Shown here in pieces: positions 42,331-51,006 of a stretch of 64,000 nt of DNA. Within the stretch, counting starts at the first letter, position 1, and every line of letters begins with the position of its first letter. Origin of the DNA: Pseudaquidulcibacter sp041917055 (GTDB lineage Bacteria; Pseudomonadota; Alphaproteobacteria; Caulobacterales; Aquidulcibacteraceae); contig JAYRYJ010000011.1 of assembly GCA_041917055.1 (NCBI GenBank), forward strand, positions 1 through 64,000, read 5' to 3'. Both the position numbers and the translations under genes were made by a program. The notes beneath the pieces are model-generated. The model was not told the origin of the DNA, did not search any database, and saw only the letters and a program-made list of their open reading frames with translations.

Positions 42331-43455
42331 ATGAAAAAATTAAAGCTCTTATCAATAGCTATTTGTGCAGGGTTAATTGCAAATGCAAATGCCTTCTCCG
42401 AAAATTCGCAAAAACCTGCCTTAACTACCGAAGAAATCCAAGCGATTGAAATGGACATCAAGCAATTAAGCAATGAATGCAAAAGCACTGCACTTTTGGA
42501 AAAAGCGGTTGCCGGAAATTATAAGAAACATCTCACTTTCCCCCGCCTTTTAGAGGCCTATGAAATTTGCGACAAATTCACTGAAGCGCAAAAAATGCGT
42601 GATGAAAACCCAAATATTGATGGCATGCCCTATATGAAATTCGCAAAGCCATTTAATACTGTGGGGTGGAAACTAAATTGCGATCAAACCCCGGTGCATT
42701 TGGAAAGCGCCATGAAAGCCAAATATCAAGTATTTTTCATTGGCCTAAGATTGGGTAGATTTTATGTGAATTGTGGGCGCACCAAAGAAGCGCGCGAAGC
42801 AATGTCGCCCGCAATTTTATCGGACCATTCGTGGAATGAGTCCAAAATTTGGGGCTTTAATGCAGAAGCAAATGAATTAAACTATTTGTATGCCCAAAGC
42901 TATCTGATGGATAAAAACATTGAAAAAGCGGTGGCTTGGTATGAAATTTTGGTGGCGTTTACAGATAAGGCAATTCCTGCAATTGATGATGCTGAATATA
43001 TAAAGCGCCTTGATGAAGCTAAAGAACTTTTAAGGCGCGCCGATTTATTAGGAATAAATTCACAAGATTACAAAATTCAAAAAGCAAGAATAGAAGGTGC
43101 ATATAACGCCTTTTATGCGCGCAAAAAGGCCGTGGAAAATGCACCAAAGCCGCCTGTTTTGACAGTAGAAGACCAATGCCACAATCTTGCGAAAACTGTG
43201 GTCCAAGATTGGAATGGGGCGGTCGCTGCTCAAAAACGCGGTGGCGAGTTTCCAAGCGACGATGTAATTGCAAATTTCGCGCATGTTTGTAGTTTCGGAG
43301 AACAGCAACTTAATAAGGCGAAATCTTTGAAGTGCAGCGCAGATATTATTGAAAATCTTGAAGAGAGCATTTCAATGGCGCAAGGCGCCTCTGATTCCTT
43401 GGCAAATTATGTGCAATCGGAAACCGGCCGCTATGTGGCGCATGGCTGTTTTTAG
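42331..43455 (+). CDS. Exported protein of unknown function, helical/TPR-like
   Basis: A 374-aa protein with a signal peptide (MKKLKLLSIAICAGLIANANA; GGGGTT upstream). Cys-containing helical repeats resemble TPR or Sel1-like arrays (AWYEILVAFTDKAIPAIDDA). Several Cys residues could form disulfides in the periplasm. Not recognised as any named family. Stands alone between the TfoX and fumC genes. Confidence 0.7.
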   Translation: MKKLKLLSIAICAGLIANANAFSENSQKPALTTEEIQAIEMDIKQLSNECKSTALLEKAVAGNYKKHLTFPRLLEAYEICDKFTEAQKMRDENPNIDGMPYMKFAKPFNTVGWKLNCDQTPVHLESAMKAKYQVFFIGLRLGRFYVNCGRTKEAREAMSPAILSDHSWNESKIWGFNAEANELNYLYAQSYLMDKNIEKAVAWYEILVAFTDKAIPAIDDAEYIKRLDEAKELLRRADLLGINSQDYKIQKARIEGAYNAFYARKKAVENAPKPPVLTVEDQCHNLAKTVVQDWNGAVAAQKRGGEFPSDDVIANFAHVCSFGEQQLNKAKSLKCSADIIENLEESISMAQGASDSLANYVQSETGRYVAHGCF

Positions 43456-43616
43456 AGTTTTGCCCTAAGACTTCTACTTTGGTGCTCGCGACCGCATAGA
43501 ATGCCCCCCTCCACCGCAGCCGTGGGAGGATAGTTTATCCCAAAGTCGGTGGCGAAAGCGCTTTTCAAAATTGTCATATCGCCTTATAGCAAGCCGAATA
43601 TTTTTGGGGATTAGAA

Positions 43617-45008
43617 ATGACAACACGCACCGAAACCGATACTTTTGGCCCAATTGAAGTTGAAAATAGCGCTTATTGGGGCGCACAGGCACAAAGAAGC
43701 CTTGGCAATTTCAAAATCGGTTGGGAAAAACAACCTGCGCCAATCGTTCGTGCTTTGGGTATTGTCAAAAAAGCCGCCGCACTTGCCAATATGGATTTGG
43801 GCAAAATGCCAAAGGATTTGGGCGAAGTCATTATCAAAGCCGCGGATGAAGTTATTGAAGGCAAATTAAACGATCATTTCCCATTGGTGGTTTGGCAAAC
43901 CGGTTCGGGCACGCAATCAAATATGAATGCCAATGAAGTAATTTCCAATCGTGGCATTGAAATGATGGGCGGTGAAATGGGTTCAAAAAAACCAATTCAC
44001 CCCAATGATCATGTGAATATGAGCCAATCTTCAAACGACACTTTCCCGACTGCAATGCATATTGCTTGTGCCGAAGAGGTTGTTTGTCGCTTAATCCCTG
44101 CTTTGCAGCAATTGCGGAATGCTTTGAATGATAAGGCAGGCGCTTTTAAAGACATTATCAAAATCGGGCGCACCCATACCCAAGACGCAACGCCCATCAC
44201 TTTGGGTCAAGAATTTTCGGGCTATACCCAACAAATCGAAAATGGCATTAAGCGTCTTGAAATGACTTTGCCAATGTTGATGGAACTTGCCCAAGGCGGC
44301 ACGGCGGTTGGCACGGGTTTGGCATCACCCGCAGGGTTTGCAGAATTGGTGGCATCACACATTGCGGCGATTACCAAACTTCCATTTACTTCGGCGCCAA
44401 ATAAGTTTGAAGCCTTGGCGGCGCATGATGCAATGGTTTTCACGCATGGCGCAATTACCACTGTTGCAATGTCTTGCTTCAAAATTGCCAATGACATTCG
44501 CTTTTTGGGTTCGGGCCCACGTTCTGGCCTTGGTGAATTGGCATTGCCGGAAAATGAGCCGGGTTCGTCAATTATGCCGGGCAAAGTAAACCCGACCCAA
44601 TCCGAAGCCTTGACCCAAGTTGCAGCGCATATTTTGGGCAATAATGCCGCGATTGCCTTTGCGGGTTCGCAGGGGCATTTTGAATTGAACGTATTCAACC
44701 CGATGATGGCATATAATTTCCTTCAATCTTGCCGTTTATTGGCAGATGCCGCGGTGTCATTCACCGATAATTGCGTTGTTGGTATCGAGCCGCGACTTGA
44801 CAATATCGCGCGCGGCCTTGCCAATTCCTTGATGCTTGTAACGCCTTTAAAGGAAAAATACGGCTATGATTTAGCCGCCAAAGTCGCCAAAACCGCCCAT
44901 AAAAACGGAACAACTTTGAGGGAAGAAGCGATTGCCCTTGGTATTTCGGGTGAGGATTTTGATAGTATCGTAGTGCCAAGCAAAATGATTGCGCCGGATC
45001 CACAATAG
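43617..45008 (+). CDS. fumC: Fumarate hydratase, class II
   Basis: A 463-aa iron-independent fumarase of the TCA cycle. Signature GSSIMPGKVNPTQSE (near residue 318), plus the TGSGTQSNMNANEV and QSSNDTFPTAMHI substrate-site motifs and GRTHTQDATPITLGQEF. Full family length. A structured 100-nt leader lies upstream and a 43-nt inverted repeat follows the stop. Confidence 0.97.
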   Translation: MTTRTETDTFGPIEVENSAYWGAQAQRSLGNFKIGWEKQPAPIVRALGIVKKAAALANMDLGKMPKDLGEVIIKAADEVIEGKLNDHFPLVVWQTGSGTQSNMNANEVISNRGIEMMGGEMGSKKPIHPNDHVNMSQSSNDTFPTAMHIACAEEVVCRLIPALQQLRNALNDKAGAFKDIIKIGRTHTQDATPITLGQEFSGYTQQIENGIKRLEMTLPMLMELAQGGTAVGTGLASPAGFAELVASHIAAITKLPFTSAPNKFEALAAHDAMVFTHGAITTVAMSCFKIANDIRFLGSGPRSGLGELALPENEPGSSIMPGKVNPTQSEALTQVAAHILGNNAAIAFAGSQGHFELNVFNPMMAYNFLQSCRLLADAAVSFTDNCVVGIEPRLDNIARGLANSLMLVTPLKEKYGYDLAAKVAKTAHKNGTTLREEAIALGISGEDFDSIVVPSKMIAPDPQ

Positions 45009-45051
45009 CAACTTGCCACCCTCGCGGCTTCGCCGCTCACTCCGCAAGTTG
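45009..45051 (+). terminator. Inverted repeat after fumC
   Basis: Outer arms CAACTTG/CAAGTTG enclose a second hairpin GCGGC-TTC-GCCGC. No U-tract follows. It could be a repeat-type or factor-assisted terminator at the border of the accessory island. Confidence 0.4.
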
Positions 45052-45088
45052 GAATCATAAGGATAAGCAATTTCACAAGAAGCGCTTT

Positions 45089-45973
45089 TCATTTCTTGTA
45101 AGAAAATCTAGGCTTCCAGCTTTCAATAAGCTTTTCCTCAAAGTCTTCATCTTCTTCGTCACTTATCGCCAATTCTTCACTTGAAAGGACAGTTAAGGTG
45201 TAACCATATTCTCCAAGGCCAATGATTTCTTCGTCAAGATCAATAGCTTTGGTTTCCCCAAACCAATTGAAAAGACTTGTTTTGTCACATCTTTCTCTGG
45301 CCATGGCTACATTGTCTTTGTTTTTATTAAATTCCAGCGTAGCAGAAGGAGGAAGCTTTTTTCCCTTGGCCAAAAAACTCAATCGACCAAGTTGTTTAAA
45401 TGAATCTGACATGAAGCAATAAGACACTTCGTCCCCCTTGCTCACTATTATCGAAACAGGAAATGAGGAACATTCTGCGGCTCTAATTGCGGCAGAAGTC
45501 AGAGAGCTTCTTGCAGCACTTTGCAGGCACTTAATACCTTCAAGCCCTATTTGACTTTCTGTAAGAAGATTACGAGTTAATCTTGATGGCATTAGAAGAG
45601 ACGACGCAAAGTGGTCTGCCTCAATTTCGATAGAAATATCTCCTCGCGTAAAATTTGAACGCGAAAGGTGCATTGCCGATGTTTTCATTATTTCTTCAGG
45701 GTGTCCTTCTATGAAATAATGACCTAACTCATGCGCTATCGTAAAATTAACAAAGCCTTCGTTTTTTATATTGCTCGCGTGAATTATTCCGACACTATCG
45801 CTGTTAAAAATAATACAACCGCTCATCCCTTTCACATCAGGAGGTTTTGCCTGAACTAATATGTCTTCTTGTTCGGCAATTTTGAACGGGTCGATAGGAA
45901 AAGATCGAAACTCCTTTTCCTGAACTATACCCTCGGCCTTCTGCCGAACTAACGAAAGCCGAAATTTTTTCAC
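45089..45973 (-). CDS. ImmA/IrrE-family metallopeptidase
   Basis: A 294-aa COG2856-type protein. Zinc-protease motif TIAHELGHYFIEGH (HExxH near residue 86), with the downstream third ligand in EIEADHFASSLLMP. Members cleave XRE-type repressors (ImmA-ImmR of ICEBs1, IrrE-DdrO). It overlaps the upstream XRE gene by 4 nt (ATGA), so they form a repressor-protease pair. The C-terminal ~130 residues, after an SAAIRAAECSSFPVSIIVSK segment, form an extra domain possibly for sensing or substrate docking. Confidence 0.92.
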   Translation of the reverse strand: MKKFRLSLVRQKAEGIVQEKEFRSFPIDPFKIAEQEDILVQAKPPDVKGMSGCIIFNSDSVGIIHASNIKNEGFVNFTIAHELGHYFIEGHPEEIMKTSAMHLSRSNFTRGDISIEIEADHFASSLLMPSRLTRNLLTESQIGLEGIKCLQSAARSSLTSAAIRAAECSSFPVSIIVSKGDEVSYCFMSDSFKQLGRLSFLAKGKKLPPSATLEFNKNKDNVAMARERCDKTSLFNWFGETKAIDLDEEIIGLGEYGYTLTVLSSEELAISDEEDEDFEEKLIESWKPRFSYKK

Positions 45974-46311
45974 TTTTTTTCCTTGGCTCGTTGAAAAGCA
46001 AAAGTATCTATCATCATTTGGATAGCTTCCCTGTCAGCACTAGTTAATTTATCCTCCCCCCTAAAAGCAGTAGTTGCCCCTTCTATTGACGCCGCTCTGC
46101 CCAGTAGGTAATCCGCTGAAACGTTCAACGCTTTCGATAACGTTCGAATATTGGCAAAGGAAGGCTTTCTCCGGTTGGATTCAAAATGGCCAATCGCAGC
46201 AGGTTGCAGAGACGATATCTTTGCCAATTCTGTTTGATTTAGCCCCCTAAGCTCCCTTGCTTCTTTTAATCTAATAGAAAAAATACCTTCGTTATTGTCA
46301 TCGCTTGACAT
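45970..46311 (-). CDS. XRE-family transcriptional regulator
   Basis: A 113-aa repressor. Helix-turn-helix of Cro/CI type: RLKEARELRGLNQTELAKIS then LQPAAIGHFESNRRKPSFAN (residues about 12-60), followed by LNVSADYLLGR. Start at MSSDDNNEGIF (46311); a longer open frame to 46386 has no ribosome site. The C-terminal tail (TSADREAIQMMIDTFAFQRA) could be the protease-sensitive part. Likely binds the palindromes in the 157-bp gap to the divergent 313-aa gene and autoregulates. Confidence 0.92.
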   Translation of the reverse strand: MSSDDNNEGIFSIRLKEARELRGLNQTELAKISSLQPAAIGHFESNRRKPSFANIRTLSKALNVSADYLLGRAASIEGATTAFRGEDKLTSADREAIQMMIDTFAFQRAKEKK

Positions 46312-46350
46312 ATTATCCCCGTATATGTTATTATTACGCTTGCGTAGGAC

Positions 46351-46373
46351 AAAAAGCCCGTTGTTGGCTTTTT
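46351..46373. terminator. Hairpin in the divergent control region
   Basis: Perfect 8-bp stem AAAAAGCC / GGCTTTTT with a 7-nt loop. It has T-runs on both strands, so it could terminate in either direction or act as an attenuator between the two divergent promoters. Confidence 0.5.
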
Positions 46374-46387
46374 TATTTACCCGCAAA

Positions 46388-46405
46388 CCCTACGATTTCG
46401 TAGGG
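46388..46405. promoter_or_regulatory. Palindromic operator candidate for the XRE regulator
   Basis: CCCTACGATTTCGTAGGG is a perfect 8-bp dyad with 2-nt centre. A half-site, CTTGCGTAGG, lies at 46339-46348. Both are in the divergent gap between the XRE gene and the 313-aa gene. Consistent with one dimeric repressor controlling both directions. Confidence 0.55.
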
Positions 46406-46468
46406 CCATATACAACGAACTGTAGAGGTCGTCAATAGGACGCCTGCTAGATATAAGGAATTAAGAAA

Positions 46469-47410
46469 ATGTTGATAGAGAAGAAAAGAATAAGAAACTT
46501 AGGACACTACTTGGGCCACATCCCTAATACAGGAAGATTTAGGGTCGCCTTTAGAGGAGCCGACTCCAAAGACTTCAAAAAATTGGGGTTTGTTGAGAAG
46601 CCAAATCCAGGAGATACGATTTTACCTGCACCTGTTGGAACGGTCTCACGTTTTAATTCCGACGGTAAATGGATTAAATTGAAGCATCTGCCAAAGGAAA
46701 ATAGATTTATTCATACAATTATGTGGAGGTGGCAGACTTGGAATGGCGATGAACAGGAAAAGCCAGTTGATATATACCGTCATTGCTACCAAAGAAGCCT
46801 TATCCCGCCTCCTGCCATTGAGCTTACATTCCTCGAAAAGGACGGAACAGGAATATTAACGTCGCCAATTCTAAACCATCCAAAATCCAAGGTCGAAAAT
46901 AACGCTGTCCTCCATGTAATAAACTTATTCTTGGAAATTTTTGGTTCTTGCGAAATTGTAGCCGATGACTTGAGTTCATTTTCTATCCCGACAAAACGAG
47001 TTAATTGGGTAATGCTACCACCTGGGAAGCATCCTTGGCCAAGAGTCAAAGAGCATATTGAGGCAATGCCATTTGGCACACGAAAAGGGGCCAAAGACAT
47101 AGTCTTAGATAGACAAAAATTTATTATCAGCCTTGCACCAGATGAAATGTGGAAAGGTATGGGTGGCTTTAGTGATTACTTAGCCTATATCTTCAATTCA
47201 AAGCAAATGGTCGTCTTGGAAAGCCTCCGCTACGGCAATGCCATCTACATATTTGGCGATAATTGGCAGTCGATTGCAAAATTAACAAAGGCGCAAGTCC
47301 TCCAGAACAGCCTTCATATCGCAAGAATTACTCACGCAAAAGGCTGGCGTTCAAAATTAAAGGCAAATTTAATTGTTCCCGCAAGAGAGCTTGCTGATTT
47401 CAAGAGTTAA
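46469..47410 (+). CDS. Protein of unknown function, divergent from XRE-ImmA pair
   Basis: A 313-aa soluble protein, start preceded by AAGGAA. Not recognised as a named family. Features: basic N-terminus (MLIEKKRIRNLGHYLGHI), Trp-rich segment HTIMWRWQTWNGD (about 90-102), Pro-rich SLIPPPAIEL, and a C-terminal block GNAIYIFGDNWQSIAKLTKA followed by HIARITHAKGW, a type of ending I associate with uncharacterised genes in defence or mobile regions (from memory). Its promoter shares a control region with the XRE/ImmA operon, so it is the likely regulated output. A further coding-like stretch (47373-47492) follows in another frame. Confidence 0.75.
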   Translation: MLIEKKRIRNLGHYLGHIPNTGRFRVAFRGADSKDFKKLGFVEKPNPGDTILPAPVGTVSRFNSDGKWIKLKHLPKENRFIHTIMWRWQTWNGDEQEKPVDIYRHCYQRSLIPPPAIELTFLEKDGTGILTSPILNHPKSKVENNAVLHVINLFLEIFGSCEIVADDLSSFSIPTKRVNWVMLPPGKHPWPRVKEHIEAMPFGTRKGAKDIVLDRQKFIISLAPDEMWKGMGGFSDYLAYIFNSKQMVVLESLRYGNAIYIFGDNWQSIAKLTKAQVLQNSLHIARITHAKGWRSKLKANLIVPARELADFKS

Positions 47411-47497
47411 GAAGTCAAATCCTGCAGTTGATTTAATTCGAAAAGGTGAAATCCTTACTGTCAAACAATTCCCGCGAATTTTTGGCGAGTAAATAAT

Positions 47498-47526
47498 TTG
47501 CACCGTGCTATCATTCATGCTATCAT
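47498..47526 (+). promoter_or_regulatory. Leaderless promoter with direct-repeat operator for the FitAB pair
   Basis: TTGCAC (47498-47503) and TATCAT (47521-47526) are spaced by 17 bp, an almost ideal -35/-10 pair. Transcription would begin at about the ATG of fitA (47533), with no room for a ribosome site. Two direct copies of TGCTATCAT (47506-47514 and 47518-47526, 12 bp apart) overlap spacer and -10, as expected of an antitoxin operator. Confidence 0.6.
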
Positions 47527-47532
47527 CACCCC

Positions 47533-47802
47533 ATGAAAAACCTGCTCATCCGCGATATTGATGAATCCGTGATTGAATCTTGGAAGCAAGAGGCCAAGAG
47601 GCGTGGGGTTTCTATGCAGGAATTGTTGAAACAGACCATCAATGATAATGCCCCCAAAGCACCTGCAACCAAAGAAGAAATCCTTAAAAGGATTGACGCT
47701 CTTCGCGCCAAAACTGGCCCTCAAAAATCTAATCTTGCACTTGAAATTATCCGAGAAGGTCGTGACTATCTGGATTCCAAAATCGAAAGCCTGCGCGAAT
47801 GA
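47533..47802 (+). CDS. FitA/VapB-type ribbon-helix-helix antitoxin
   Basis: An 89-aa protein. N-terminal RHH (MKNLLIRDIDESVIESWKQE, then AKRRGVSMQELLKQTI) binds the operator; the C-terminal helical tail (LALEIIREGRDYLDSKIESL) should wrap the toxin. The stop overlaps the toxin start (ATGA), giving the usual antitoxin-first coupled operon. Confidence 0.88.
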   Translation: MKNLLIRDIDESVIESWKQEAKRRGVSMQELLKQTINDNAPKAPATKEEILKRIDALRAKTGPQKSNLALEIIREGRDYLDSKIESLRE

Positions 47803-48200
47803 AATTACTGATAGACAATTCTGTCGTCTTCAAACTTTTCATCGAGGAAGATAAGTCAGACGAAGTTAGAGGAATATTTTCGCAAGATTACGATTTCTAT
47901 TTTCTTGACTTTACGCTTTTGGAAGCGGCCAATTCCTTCGCTTCCGCAGTCAAGAGACGAAGAATTGACGAAGCTCAGGCGAGTGAAAACTTTCAGAATT
48001 TCAAAATTCTCGCGACCCAAATTATTGAAACTTCGCCATATTCCGCATTCGCTCTGGATTTGGCATTGCAATTGAATCATTCAGTTTACGATTGCCTCTA
48101 TGCAGTTGCTGCACGCGAAAATAATGCCACGCTCGTAACTTGTGATGCAAAGTTTGCGGCGAAACTTGACCCTACTATTTTCAAGACGCTTGTGATTTGA
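47799..48200 (+). CDS. PIN-domain toxin (VapC/FitB type)
   Basis: A 133-aa PIN ribonuclease. The acidic catalytic residues are placed as in VapC: D6 in LLIDNSVVFKLF, a Glu in LLEAANSFASAV, and Asp residues in NHSVYDCLYAVAA and VTCDAKFAAKL. Toxin would cleave tRNA or other RNA when freed from the antitoxin. Overlaps the antitoxin by 4 nt. Confidence 0.9.
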   Translation: MKLLIDNSVVFKLFIEEDKSDEVRGIFSQDYDFYFLDFTLLEAANSFASAVKRRRIDEAQASENFQNFKILATQIIETSPYSAFALDLALQLNHSVYDCLYAVAARENNATLVTCDAKFAAKLDPTIFKTLVI

Positions 48201-48357
48201 GGTTGCGAAGTGGCGGCATCTAAAAACAACTGTAAATAGCAACGACGCATGGTGGTATTTATGGTTAATCGCTAAAATTGTATCGAAACTGCCGATAATT
48301 AATTAAATTGCCAAGTTTAAAATCGCATTTTTGGGTCGTATTCCAAGGATGCGAGAC

Positions 48358-51006
48358 ATGGTAGAAAACCAACAATTGAATTTGTGGGAAAAAATTAAGC
48401 GTTTGGATAGAGCGCCGACGTCCCACAATATGAAAAGCATTTTGAATTCTTATGCCGAAGAGCCAAGGGGCTTTCTTATCGGCCGCTTTGTATTGGCGAT
48501 TGGTGTTGCGAATTTTATTGGCATTTGGGGTGCTATTGCCAGTTTCTTGGCATTTACGATTATTTGGCATTTGCATGCTTTCGCAGCGAAAGAATGGCTT
48601 GAGGATTTCTCATCCCAGACCGCAAAACTTGCTGAAATAGAGCAAGACTTTGTATTTTTGTCCTTCATGCGCGGAATAATAAATACTTGTATTCTGGTTG
48701 CGATTTATCTTTCCAAAAATGCGACGCATAGTTTTGGCGCAGAATTGATTTTTGCGGGTCTTTTGGCAGTTTCAGTTTATCAGAATATGGGTAGCTGGAA
48801 ACTAATGCTATCGTCATTATTTGTACAAGTGGTAACAGTCTTAATTATTGCAGCCATAAATTCGTTTGAAGCACGCGATATTTCGTATTTTTTCGCTCCA
48901 TTATATTTTGTTGTGGCGATTTTAGCGCTTTCATTAGGGTCATTGCGCGATAGATCGCAAATTGAAGAAGCGATGGAAGAATCGTCAAATAAGGCCGCTG
49001 CCCTACAAAAAGCGCTTGCTACATTAAAAAAAGATGAGGATATGCGCCAAATCGTCGAAAAATATGCAGGCATAGGGTTTTATCGCTGGAACTTAGATTC
49101 CGACAAAATAGATTGGTCGCGTGGCGCATATAAAGCATTTGGTTGCGAAGACCAAAATGAATTCATTGATTCACGCGAATTTTTAAGAATGGTTCACAAA
49201 CAAGATAGAACCAAATTGCTGAATTTTTTCAAAAATCCGAAAACTCGCCAAGATATACGCGATATGGAATTTTCGCTTAGGGCGAAAAATGGCGAAGAGA
49301 AGCAAATTCTTTGCTATATATTGCCGATACTCGATAAGGATTTTGAGATAGTTGGCATTGAGGGTATGGTAATAGACCAAACATTGTCAAAAACCCTGCT
49401 TCAAAAACAAGAAAATACCAAAAAACTATTAGATTTGGCGCTCAAGAACGGCAAAAGTTTCGTTTTGGTGCGCGATAGCGTTACAAATGAAGCAGAATGT
49501 TATGGCGACTTTTCGATTTTCGGCTTCGAGGACGAAATAAATCCCAATAAAGTCGAAGATGCTATTCTTCAACATGTTAGTGAAGACGACGGTCAGAAAA
49601 TAATCGATGCTTTAAGTAACGCCAGTTCTAAAAATGAAATGTTCACTTTTGAACACGAAATCAAACGTTCGCCATTCGACATTTGTCATGCGCGTGCCAC
49701 AATATATGTTGACGGCGACATATGGAACAAAAAAGGTCGTTTGGTTTCAATTACAACCGATATAACCGAGGACGTGAACCGAAGGACATTATTGGGAGAG
49801 GCTTTAAAAGAAGCTAATTCGTCAAACCGCGCCAAGTCCGAATTTTTGGCAAATATGAGCCACGAAATCCGCACACCATTAAATGGCGTAATTGCCGTGA
49901 CCGGATTATTGGCAAAAAGTAATTTAAGCAAATCGCAAAAAGAAATGGTCGAAATAATCGAATCTTCAGGCTCAACTCTAAGCCATATTCTTAATGATGT
50001 ACTTGATTTCGCGCGCGTAGAATCCGGAATGATTGAAATTGAACAAATTGAGTTCAATTTGGAAAATACAATAAATGTCGCGACCGCATTATTCAGGGTC
50101 AAAGCCGATGAGAAGGGTATTGACTTTGGCGTGACAATGAACGGACCGGCAAACTCAAAATTCTTAGGCGATCCAACGCGCATAAGGCAGATCATTTCAA
50201 ACTTATTGTCGAACGCGATTAAATTTACAAACAAGGGCTCAGTCAATATTGAAATTGATGTAATGGGTGATGCCGCCGTATCCGACGATTATGGCTGTTT
50301 CATTCGTGTTCGCGACTCGGGGTGCGGAATTTCTGCCGAAGGATTAAGCCGCTTATTCTCTCGGTTCCAACAGGCCGATGGTTCTATCACTCGCACACAT
50401 GGTGGAACCGGGCTTGGTCTTGCTATTTCAAAATCGCTGGCAAATTTAATGGGCGGCGATGTGACGGCAAGCTCGGAAATAGGCGAGGGGTCAGTATTCA
50501 CCCTATATATTCCATTGAAATTCGTTGGCGCTCCATCAAATGAAAATGCCAATGACAATTCCGAAAAAGAACGCGCCGAGGAAGACGACGATTCATTAGC
50601 GGTCTTAGGTGTCGATGATAATCCCACAAATCGTCGAATTCTTGAAATGGTTCTTGGGCCGATGGGTATTGACCTTGAATTGTGCGAAAATGGGCTAGAA
50701 GCTGTAACTGCCTTTGGCAGGCGCAAATTCGATGTCGTGCTTATGGATTTGCAAATGCCGGTTATGGACGGCCTAACAGCTATGCAAAAAATCCGTGAAT
50801 CCGAGCAAAAAACCGGTAGTTTCACACCGATTGTTGCAGTATCCGCCAATGCCATGGTGCATCATATTGAAGAAGCCAAAGCAGCGGGTGCGAACCTTCA
50901 TCTTGCCAAGCCATTTACGCCACAGCAATTGGTGGATTGTCTAAGTGAGGCGCTTGAAATTACTGAAGGCCAAAATGAGGATTATTTAGAGGCCTTAGGA
51001 TCATAA
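48358..51006 (+). CDS. Hybrid sensor histidine kinase/response regulator
   Basis: An 882-aa membrane kinase. Start ATG at 48358 after AAGGA. Several hydrophobic segments in residues 35-195 form the membrane sensor (FLIGRFVLAIGVANFIGIW; YFFAPLYFVVAILALSLG). One or two PAS-like domains follow (IGFYRWNLDSDKIDWSRGA). The HisKA H-box SHEIRTPLNG has its phospho-His near residue 502. HATPase_c has N-box SNLLSNAIKF and GTGLGLAISKSL. The receiver domain has its phospho-Asp near residue 797 (MDLQMPVMDG). No HPt domain, so phosphotransfer to an external HPt is likely. No neighbouring response regulator; signal unknown. Confidence 0.93.
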   Translation: MVENQQLNLWEKIKRLDRAPTSHNMKSILNSYAEEPRGFLIGRFVLAIGVANFIGIWGAIASFLAFTIIWHLHAFAAKEWLEDFSSQTAKLAEIEQDFVFLSFMRGIINTCILVAIYLSKNATHSFGAELIFAGLLAVSVYQNMGSWKLMLSSLFVQVVTVLIIAAINSFEARDISYFFAPLYFVVAILALSLGSLRDRSQIEEAMEESSNKAAALQKALATLKKDEDMRQIVEKYAGIGFYRWNLDSDKIDWSRGAYKAFGCEDQNEFIDSREFLRMVHKQDRTKLLNFFKNPKTRQDIRDMEFSLRAKNGEEKQILCYILPILDKDFEIVGIEGMVIDQTLSKTLLQKQENTKKLLDLALKNGKSFVLVRDSVTNEAECYGDFSIFGFEDEINPNKVEDAILQHVSEDDGQKIIDALSNASSKNEMFTFEHEIKRSPFDICHARATIYVDGDIWNKKGRLVSITTDITEDVNRRTLLGEALKEANSSNRAKSEFLANMSHEIRTPLNGVIAVTGLLAKSNLSKSQKEMVEIIESSGSTLSHILNDVLDFARVESGMIEIEQIEFNLENTINVATALFRVKADEKGIDFGVTMNGPANSKFLGDPTRIRQIISNLLSNAIKFTNKGSVNIEIDVMGDAAVSDDYGCFIRVRDSGCGISAEGLSRLFSRFQQADGSITRTHGGTGLGLAISKSLANLMGGDVTASSEIGEGSVFTLYIPLKFVGAPSNENANDNSEKERAEEDDDSLAVLGVDDNPTNRRILEMVLGPMGIDLELCENGLEAVTAFGRRKFDVVLMDLQMPVMDGLTAMQKIRESEQKTGSFTPIVAVSANAMVHHIEEAKAAGANLHLAKPFTPQQLVDCLSEALEITEGQNEDYLEALGS

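Noticed and set aside
45089..48200. Whole 45-48 kb island as a prophage or integrative element
   Set aside because: No integrase, attachment duplication or structural phage gene is visible; only the repressor-protease style pair is phage-like.
50289..50855. Antisense frame of 188 codons inside the histidine kinase gene
   Set aside because: Shadow of a clear hybrid kinase; contains no recognisable domain.
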